Assembly (NCBI GenBank): GCA_002337925.1
Contig: DDHB01000003.1
Location: 101,631-112,175 of the forward strand
Length of the DNA stretch: 10,545 nt
Origin: Sporomusaceae bacterium UBA1887
GTDB taxonomy: Bacteria > Bacillota > Negativicutes > Sporomusales > DSM-15969
Direction of reading: 5' to 3'
Every line of letters starts with the position of its first letter. The first letter of the stretch is position 1. The translations under genes and the position numbers were made by a program. Under the pieces are notes generated by a model. The model was not told the origin of the DNA and made no database searches. It worked only from the letters and a program-made list of their open reading frames with translations. Positions 5,630 through 10,545 of the stretch are shown here, in pieces.

Positions 5630-7393
5630 ATGAAAGATCTGGTTTCCAATCAGTTAATTAAGTATCTGGAAAAAAGAGGTGTTAAGCACATCTTTGGTCT
5701 ATGCGGACACACCAATATCGCCGTCTTAGCGGCTTTATCCAAAAGTGAAAAAATCCGCTTTGTTAATGTGCGCCATGAGCAAATTGCCGCTCACGCTGCC
5801 GATGGCTATGCCCGAGTAACGAAAAAAGCAGCTGTTGTGCTGAGTCATCTCGGCCCAGGGCTTACCAACGCCGCTACCGGTGTAGCCAATGCTGCTCTTG
5901 ACTCGATTCCAATGGTGGTGATTGCCGGAGATGTTCCTACTCATTATTACGGCAAGCATCCTCACCAGGAAGTTAACCTCCATGCCGATGCAACCCAATG
6001 GGAAATCTATCGTCCCTTCGTTAAACGGGCCTGGAGGGTTGAACGGCCTGATCTTTTCCCGCAGATACTGGAAAAAGCCTTCGCTCTGGCTGAGTCAGGG
6101 CGTCCTGGTCCGGTGCTGGTGGATGTGCCCATGGATATCTTCTCGATAGAAGTGGAGACTGCACTTTTTGAATGCCTGGAGCGTAATACCAAGACCATTC
6201 AAAAACCTTCACTAGATGAAGAAATTGCGGGTACCATCGTCAGGGCTCTGGCTGAAGCAAAAAATCCGCTAATTTATGCGGGCGGCGGCATTATATTGGC
6301 CGATGCGGCACAAGAACTGCAAGAATTCGTCGACCATATGGGTATTCCTGTCGCTCACAGCTTGATGGGGAAAGGGGGATTGCCTGATGATCATCCTTTT
6401 ACCTTAGGAATGACCGGCTTTTGGGGAACGCAATTTATCAATGATAAATGCCGGCAGGCCGGCTGTATCCTCGGATTAGGAACCAGCTTCAAAGAAGCGG
6501 ACTGCAGTTCGTGGTATCCCGAATATACCTTTGATTTTAGTGTCACCAAGCTCATTCACATTGACATTGATGCAAGTGAAATCGGCAGAAACTATCCAGT
6601 TGAAATAGGAGCGGTAGCCGATCTAAAGCAAGCCTTGACTGTTCTAACCCGCGTGGCGAAAAAACTGTATCCTGCTGCCAGAGAAAATCAAGCGCTTAAG
6701 GCAGAAATCAGTGCCTATCGCAAGGATTTTAAAGCAGGCAATAAGCCTTTGGAAGAATGTAATGCTTTCCCGATGAGTCCGCAGCGCATTCTGGCAGATG
6801 TGCGGGATGTACTGCCACGCAATGGCATTATCACGACTGATGTGGGCTGGAATAAAAATGGCGTGGGTCAGCAGTTCCCCATCTATGAACCGGGTTCTAT
6901 CCTGACACCAGGTGGGCTGGCTACTATGGGGTTTGGTTCACCGGCAGCGCTTGGAGCAAAAGTGGCAGCTCCGGACAGAGTAGTAATTTCGCTCATCGGT
7001 GACGGAGGTTTTGGCCAGAACCCGGCAGTGCTGGCTACAGCGGCAATCGAAAATATTCCGGCTATCTTCGTCATCATGAACAACTATGCTTTTGGAACCA
7101 TTGCAGGCCTTGAAAAAGCACATTATGACACCACCTTTGGCACGCTCTTTATCAAGGACGGCGAGCCTTATTCGCCGGATTATGCGGCAATTGCCAGAGC
7201 CTATGGCGTGGAAGGCGTAAAGATCGGGTCTGCGGAAGAATTCAAACCGGCGCTGCTAAAAGCGATTGAATCGAACAAACCATATGTGCTTGATGTATCA
7301 ATGGTCAACAACCCGGTACCGACCGCAGGGCACTGGAACATTATGGACATTTATTCTCCCGGCAAAAAAGTGCACCATGTAAGCACTAATTAA
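5630..7393 (+). CDS. Thiamine-diphosphate-dependent enzyme (acetolactate synthase/IolD-like superfamily)
   Basis: This 587-residue protein has the three-domain POX/acetolactate-synthase fold. The N-terminal pyrimidine-binding domain spans about 1-170, with catalytic Glu50 in RHEQIAAHAADGYAR. The central domain covers about 195-340. The C-terminal diphosphate domain carries the metal/ThDP motif from GDGGFG (457-462) to MNNYAFG (483-489). The family makes or breaks C-C bonds next to a carbonyl. GLCGHTNIA (23-31) recalls the GHGN motif I remember from IolD, the trihydroxycyclohexanedione hydrolase of inositol catabolism. The presence of Glu50 argues against glyoxylate carboligase, which lacks it. 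The start at 5630 has GGGGAGG eight nt upstream; a TTG at 5573 in the same frame has no such support. Operator 2 lies upstream and the TIM-barrel gene follows after 11 bp. No acetolactate synthase small subunit is nearby. The substrate is unassigned. Confidence 0.88.
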   Translation: MKDLVSNQLIKYLEKRGVKHIFGLCGHTNIAVLAALSKSEKIRFVNVRHEQIAAHAADGYARVTKKAAVVLSHLGPGLTNAATGVANAALDSIPMVVIAGDVPTHYYGKHPHQEVNLHADATQWEIYRPFVKRAWRVERPDLFPQILEKAFALAESGRPGPVLVDVPMDIFSIEVETALFECLERNTKTIQKPSLDEEIAGTIVRALAEAKNPLIYAGGGIILADAAQELQEFVDHMGIPVAHSLMGKGGLPDDHPFTLGMTGFWGTQFINDKCRQAGCILGLGTSFKEADCSSWYPEYTFDFSVTKLIHIDIDASEIGRNYPVEIGAVADLKQALTVLTRVAKKLYPAARENQALKAEISAYRKDFKAGNKPLEECNAFPMSPQRILADVRDVLPRNGIITTDVGWNKNGVGQQFPIYEPGSILTPGGLATMGFGSPAALGAKVAAPDRVVISLIGDGGFGQNPAVLATAAIENIPAIFVIMNNYAFGTIAGLEKAHYDTTFGTLFIKDGEPYSPDYAAIARAYGVEGVKIGSAEEFKPALLKAIESNKPYVLDVSMVNNPVPTAGHWNIMDIYSPGKKVHHVSTN

Positions 7394-7404
7394 GGAGGAG
7401 AAAA

Positions 7405-8292
7405 ATGACACAGCAGTATTCTCTAGCTCATTTAACAGTACTCGGTTGTGCGCCGCCGGAAATGACGTATATTGCGGCAAGAGCGGGTTATGATTTTGTC
7501 AGCTTCCGGCCTATTTTCTTCGGATTACCTGGAGAACCAAACTATGCGCTAGGCGAGAACAAGGAACTTTTGCGCCAGACGAAGACAGCTCTTGCCGATA
7601 CGGGGATGAAACTGTTAGACATTGAGCTGGCGCGAATTTTTGATGGTGTTGATCCGAAGAAATATCTGCCTGCTTTAGAAGTGGCAGCCGAACTTGGCGG
7701 TCGTCATGTATTAAGCAGCATTTGGACGGAGGATCGCAGCTTCGCCATAGAGCGTTTTGCTGAACTTTGTGAGCTTGCAAAATCATTCGGACTGACCGTA
7801 GACCTGGAATTCGTTACGTGGGCCAGTGTTTCGACACTCAGGGGAGCGCTGGATATTCTCCGAGATGCCAATAGTGACAATTGTGGAGTTTTGGTCGATA
7901 CCCTTCATTTCAACCGCTCGCGCGTAGGGCTGGAGGAACTGGAGGCAGTGCCTCGCGAATGGTTTCATTTCGCCCATCTGTGTGATGGCCCGGCAGAGAT
8001 TCCGGATACCAAAGAGGCGCTGATTCATACTGGACGGGATGAGCGCCTGTATGCAGGAGAAGGAGGAATTGATATTGCTGCTATTTTGAAACGGCTGCCT
8101 GCCATTCCTTACTCCATTGAGCTGCCTCATCTTGCACGGGTTAAAGAACTTGGCTATGCCGAACATGCCTGGCGCTGCCTGCAATCGGCAAAGAACTATT
8201 TAGCTGTTCATCAGCAAAAATCTGAATATCAGGTCGCGAGTGGTGTGTTTAACAGTCTCTTGCCTTCCGGGCATTCGCCGGTAGCGTTATAA
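7405..8292 (+). CDS. Sugar-phosphate isomerase/epimerase-like TIM-barrel protein (AP endonuclease 2/xylose isomerase-like fold)
   Basis: This 295-residue protein has the length and layout of the xylose-isomerase-like TIM-barrel family, which includes IolE, IolI, hydroxypyruvate isomerase and 3-dehydroshikimate dehydratases. Probable metal ligands are Glu135 (VDLEF), Asp165 with His168 (VDTLHF), His191 (HFAHLCDG) and Glu239 (SIELPH). LYAGEGGIDI (215-224) is a typical late-barrel motif. The N-terminus SLAHLTVLGCAPPEM marks a subfamily I remember from uncharacterised proteobacterial loci. TAAGGAGG overlaps the stop codon of the preceding gene and serves as ribosome binding site, so the two are co-translated. 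A terminator starts 11 bp after its stop, making it the last gene of the regulon. It probably isomerises or dehydrates a keto intermediate before or after the thiamine-diphosphate step. Residues after about 268 are poorly conserved in character. Fold assignment is firm; the reaction is not known. Confidence 0.87.
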   Translation: MTQQYSLAHLTVLGCAPPEMTYIAARAGYDFVSFRPIFFGLPGEPNYALGENKELLRQTKTALADTGMKLLDIELARIFDGVDPKKYLPALEVAAELGGRHVLSSIWTEDRSFAIERFAELCELAKSFGLTVDLEFVTWASVSTLRGALDILRDANSDNCGVLVDTLHFNRSRVGLEELEAVPREWFHFAHLCDGPAEIPDTKEALIHTGRDERLYAGEGGIDIAAILKRLPAIPYSIELPHLARVKELGYAEHAWRCLQSAKNYLAVHQQKSEYQVASGVFNSLLPSGHSPVAL

Positions 8293-8303
8293 AAAAATAT
8301 GGG

Positions 8304-8343
8304 AGCCGCCTGCTGTTGACCTGTCAATGGTTGGCGGTTTCTT
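8304..8343 (+). terminator. Intrinsic terminator ending the catabolic operon
   Basis: AGCCGCC (8304-8310) pairs with GGCGGTT (8333-8339), including one G-U pair. An inner TTGAC/GTCAA pairing (8315-8319, 8322-8326) extends the stem. TTTCTT follows. An A-tract (8292-8298) precedes the stem, so it could also act weakly on the opposite strand. It begins 11 bp after the TIM-barrel gene and separates it from the HMG-CoA-lyase-like gene. Confidence 0.7.
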
Positions 8344-8412
8344 AGTACGGTCTTCAGTCTGTTTTAGAGGGTGCTTCAATGAAAATGATCTGATGACGAA
8401 AGAAGGGAGAAT

Positions 8413-9372
8413 ATGTACACTGCAGCAACTGGTATGAGGTGGCCTAATCAAGTAGCAATTTGCGAAGTTGGTTTACGGGATGGACTGCAGAACGAAAAGA
8501 AGGTACTCAGTGTTGATGAAAAGCTCGAACTGCTGGATATGGTGACTGGCTCAGGTATTAAAATCATTGAAGTAGGCTCTTTTGTTCATCCTAAAGCCGT
8601 TCCACAAATGGCTGATACAGAAAGAGTTGTTCGTCAGATGACAAGAATGGCCGGAGTGGAATATCGTGTTTTAGTTCCTAATTTAAAAGGGCTGGAAAGG
8701 GCATATGATGCCGGTATAACAAAAGCAAAGCTGACCATATCAGTCAGCGAGTCTCATTGTATTAATAACTTTAATCAAACTCCGCTGGAGATGATGAAAG
8801 GTTTTGTGCCTTGCGTTGAATATGCTGCCAAACATAATATAAAGCTCTCCGGAGCATTGTCGTCTGCTTGGGGATGTGCTTTCGAAGGGAAGATACCTGT
8901 ACAACAAATCGAAAAAATTGTGCTTGAATATTTAAAACTAGGCATTACTGAGCTATCCCTGTCAGACGCTACCGGTATGGCTAATCCCAGGCAAGTATAT
9001 GAGATTGGCAGCTATATGGTTAAGACCTTTCCACAGGTAAAATGGATTTTGCATTTTCACAATACCCGTGATATGGCTTTAAGCAACATCATTGCCGGTC
9101 TGCAGGCGGGTATTACTACTTTTGATGGTGCTTTTGCCGGATTGGGCGGCTGCCCCTATATTCCCGGTGCATCAGGCAATATTGCAACCGAAGATGTGAT
9201 TCATATGCTGCACGAAATGGGAATTGCCACCGGCATAGATTTGCCGAAAGCGATGGATACCGCCCGCAAGGCTCAACAAATGACTGGCAGCCAGGGGGAA
9301 AGTCATGTACTAAAGGCAGGGCGCTGTGAGGATCTTACCAATGAAAAGGCTAGGAACCAAAATAATCGATGA
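8413..9372 (+). CDS. HMG-CoA lyase-family protein (HMGL-like TIM barrel)
   Basis: This 319-residue enzyme is of the HMG-CoA lyase/DRE-TIM metallolyase family, which cleaves 3-hydroxy-acyl-CoA compounds to acetyl-CoA plus a keto acid. Residues matching the human active site are Arg22-Asp23 (LRDGLQNEK), Glu53 (IIEVGSF), Asp185, His214 and His216 (HFHNTRD), Cys247 in GLGGCPYIPGASGN (243-256) and Asn256. FVHPKAVPQMAD (57-68) is also characteristic. True HMG-CoA lyases usually have HDTYG where this one has HNTRD, so its substrate may differ, for example a citramalyl-CoA-like compound. AAGGGAGA precedes the ATG with short spacing (about 3 nt). An ATG at 8434 exists but has no ribosome binding site. 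A terminator separates it from the TRAP locus, and I see no convincing promoter in 8344-8412. No CoA-transferase or CoA-ligase gene is present in the window. Family sure, substrate unsure. Confidence 0.9.
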   Translation: MYTAATGMRWPNQVAICEVGLRDGLQNEKKVLSVDEKLELLDMVTGSGIKIIEVGSFVHPKAVPQMADTERVVRQMTRMAGVEYRVLVPNLKGLERAYDAGITKAKLTISVSESHCINNFNQTPLEMMKGFVPCVEYAAKHNIKLSGALSSAWGCAFEGKIPVQQIEKIVLEYLKLGITELSLSDATGMANPRQVYEIGSYMVKTFPQVKWILHFHNTRDMALSNIIAGLQAGITTFDGAFAGLGGCPYIPGASGNIATEDVIHMLHEMGIATGIDLPKAMDTARKAQQMTGSQGESHVLKAGRCEDLTNEKARNQNNR

Positions 9373-9417
9373 TTCAAGCAGGTATACCGTAACTAAAGTA
9401 CGTTTGTAGTTGTAATA

Positions 9418-9446
9418 TTGACAATAGTTAACAGCACTGCTATGAT
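9418..9446 (+). promoter_or_regulatory. Sigma-A promoter of the T-box/aroD unit
   Basis: TTGACA (9418-9423) and TATGAT (9441-9446) are separated by exactly 17 bp. Transcription should start near 9453, just before the T-box stem I. The promoter lies 45 bp after the HMG-CoA-lyase-like gene, so aroD is an independent unit. No terminator was seen in 9373-9417. Confidence 0.85.
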
Positions 9447-9452
9447 TAGGCT

Positions 9453-9724
9453 AATATAAGCAAAAATGATGATGGAGAAGAGTAAGTATTGGGAGCTGTT
9501 CAGAGAGCCGGTGGGTGGTGCGAACCGGTCAGTCCGATAGTGAAGTTCACTCTTGAATTGCAAGCTGAAAACTGGTTTTACTGCCAGAGTAGGCTGTGCC
9601 GGCTGCCGCCGTTATGAGGCTGGAATATCGGACCTGTGGTCCCGTATTTGAAGAGTGGCGCAAGCAAGCAGGGTGGTACCGCGGGTAGATGACTCGCCCC
9701 TAAGATAATTAGGGGTGAGTTTTT
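9453..9724 (+). promoter_or_regulatory. T-box riboswitch leader, probable tRNA-Phe sensor (UUC specifier)
   Basis: The diagnostic T-box AGGGTGGTACCGCG lies at 9670-9683. Stem I is closed by AAGAGT (9478-9483) with ACTCTT (9549-9554), then TATTGGG with TCCGATA. It has an AGAGA bulge and a GGTGGTGCGAACC-type apex. AGTA on the 5' side faces GAAG-TTC-A on the 3' side, so TTC (9546-9548, Phe) is the likely specifier. The tRNA-binding bulge reads TGGT (9674-9677). Its last base would pair with discriminator A73, which fits tRNA-Phe and disfavours bacterial tRNA-Trp (G73). In the antiterminator, AGGG and GCG pair with CGCCCCT (9695-9701), the same bases that build the terminator. Uncharged tRNA-Phe would therefore switch on the downstream aroD. 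The upstream boundary is inferred from the promoter. Confidence 0.92.
9692..9724 (+). terminator. Regulated intrinsic terminator of the T-box leader
   Basis: ACTCGCCCCTAA (9692-9703) pairs along all 12 positions, with one G-U pair, with TTAGGGGTGAGT (9709-9720) across a 5-nt loop. TTTTT follows. The 5' arm overlaps the antiterminator pairing region at 9695-9701, so the two structures are mutually exclusive, as expected for a transcriptional T-box. Confidence 0.93.
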
Positions 9725-9767
9725 AGTTTGTTCATGTAGTATAGTAATATAGTAGGAGGTTATGGAA

Positions 9768-10523
9768 ATGAAACGTAAAAATGTTGGTGACGGGACTCCG
9801 CCTGCCATTTGCACCCCTTTGGTAGGCAATTGCAAGGATGAAATTATTGCTGAGCTGGCAGATATTTTGTCTAAGAAACCGGATATGCTGGAATGGCGTG
9901 CAGATTTTTTTCAGGATATTGGCAACACAGCGGAAATATTGGCAGTTGCCGATCTGATTACCTCTACTGCCCGGAATGTGCCAATCATCTTTACTGTACG
10001 CTCAAACCGGGAAGGCGGTGAGCCGATACCTCTGGCGGATGAAGAAGTTATTGGCCTATGTGCAGCAGTTTGTACTCATACGGCTATTGAATATATTGAC
10101 TGTGAATTGAGCAATGCCCCTGAGCATATGGTGTTTTTGAGGGATGTAGCGCATAAACATAATAAAAAAATTATTGCTTCTTTTCATCAGCATTTTTATA
10201 CGCCAACGAAAGAGTTTTTATTGGCAAAGCTGACCGAGGCGCAAGAACAGGGGATGGATGTCGCTAAAATAGCTGTAATGCCTTGTAGTATGGAAGATAT
10301 CATAACCTTGTTGTCTGTTAGTTTAGAGGCTAACAATCAATTGAACATACCGGTTATTGTCATTGCGATGGGACCGTATGGGGTGATTACCCGCGTCGCC
10401 GGAGGTGTTTTTGGTTCAGCAGTCACTTTTGCCGTAGGCCATAAAGCTTCGGCACCCGGACAAGTTCCGATTGATGATTTACGGGCAGTTCTCCATACGC
10501 TTGAACAATCGATGAAATCATAA
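9768..10523 (+). CDS. aroD: 3-dehydroquinate dehydratase, type I
   Basis: This 251-residue cytoplasmic shikimate-pathway enzyme converts 3-dehydroquinate to 3-dehydroshikimate through a Schiff base. Its length matches type I enzymes. All key residues are visible: Glu42 and Arg44 (EWR), Arg78 (FTVRSNREGG), general acid/base His140 (SFHQHFYTP), Schiff-base Lys167 (VAKIAVMP), Arg209, and the C-terminal substrate loop with Ser228 and Gln232 (FGSAVTF, then SAPGQ). The ATG at 9768 was preferred because AGGAGG (9754-9759) is 8 nt away. The ATG at 9762 is only 2 nt from it and would add two residues. It follows the T-box, so expression should rise when charged tRNA-Phe is scarce. That points to biosynthesis, not quinate catabolism. 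More aromatic-pathway genes may follow outside the window. Confidence 0.96.
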   Translation: MKRKNVGDGTPPAICTPLVGNCKDEIIAELADILSKKPDMLEWRADFFQDIGNTAEILAVADLITSTARNVPIIFTVRSNREGGEPIPLADEEVIGLCAAVCTHTAIEYIDCELSNAPEHMVFLRDVAHKHNKKIIASFHQHFYTPTKEFLLAKLTEAQEQGMDVAKIAVMPCSMEDIITLLSVSLEANNQLNIPVIVIAMGPYGVITRVAGGVFGSAVTFAVGHKASAPGQVPIDDLRAVLHTLEQSMKS

Positions 10524-10545
10524 GAATCGCGGCTCTCAAGTTGTG

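Noticed and set aside
6612..6627. Possible third operator inside the thiamine-diphosphate gene (GATCTAAA at 6620-6627)
   Set aside because: Only one half matches the 16-bp palindrome. The other half agrees at about one position, so it is not credible.
9768..10523. aroD as part of a quinate/shikimate degradation pathway with the TIM-barrel enzyme as dehydroshikimate dehydratase
   Set aside because: aroD has its own promoter and an amino-acid-sensing T-box, and is separated from the TRAP locus by a terminator and another gene, so biosynthesis fits better.

Overview
The window looks like a chromosomal segment of a low-to-medium-GC Bacillota (Firmicutes). The evidence is strong AGGAGG-type ribosome binding sites, consensus sigma-A promoters, a T-box tRNA-sensing leader and a lipoprotein-type binding protein. 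A Negativicutes or Sporomusaceae-like host is my guess from gene content (TRAP transporter, HMG-CoA-lyase-like enzyme, T-box aroD) and is not proven. All genes appear intact, and I see no mobile element, CRISPR array, rRNA or tRNA gene.

Region 1 (1-8343) is a self-contained catabolic locus. A LacI-family repressor gene is read leftwards (38-1069). Divergent from it are a zinc-dependent NAD-type dehydrogenase (1466-2458), a three-part TRAP uptake system (dctP 2564-3580, dctQ 3680-4225, dctM 4222-5502), a thiamine-diphosphate enzyme (5630-7393) and a xylose-isomerase-like TIM-barrel enzyme (7405-8292). A hairpin terminator follows at 8304-8343. The same perfect 16-bp palindrome occurs twice: at the start point of the promoter before the dehydrogenase (1352-1367), and before the thiamine-diphosphate gene (5548-5563). 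It is almost certainly the repressor's operator and defines the regulon. The enzyme set (dehydrogenase, TIM-barrel isomerase or dehydratase, thiamine-diphosphate C-C bond enzyme) parallels inositol catabolism (IolG, IolE/IolI, IolD). The importer, however, is of a type that normally carries carboxylates. The best hypothesis is uptake and breakdown of an acidic polyol, sugar acid or cyclitol acid whose identity cannot be read from sequence.

Region 2 (8344-9372) is one gene for an HMG-CoA-lyase-family enzyme, separated from the locus by the terminator and with an uncertain promoter.

Region 3 (9418-10523) is an aromatic-biosynthesis unit: a consensus promoter, a complete T-box leader with a probable UUC (Phe) specifier and intrinsic terminator, and aroD (type I 3-dehydroquinate dehydratase). 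It probably continues beyond the window.

Gaps longer than 300 bases are 1070-1465 (both divergent promoters, a dyad and the operator) and 9373-9767 (promoter plus T-box). The main interest is the precise two-operator regulon around an uncharacterised pathway, a perfect hairpin between dctP and dctQ, and an odd start codon for the dehydrogenase.
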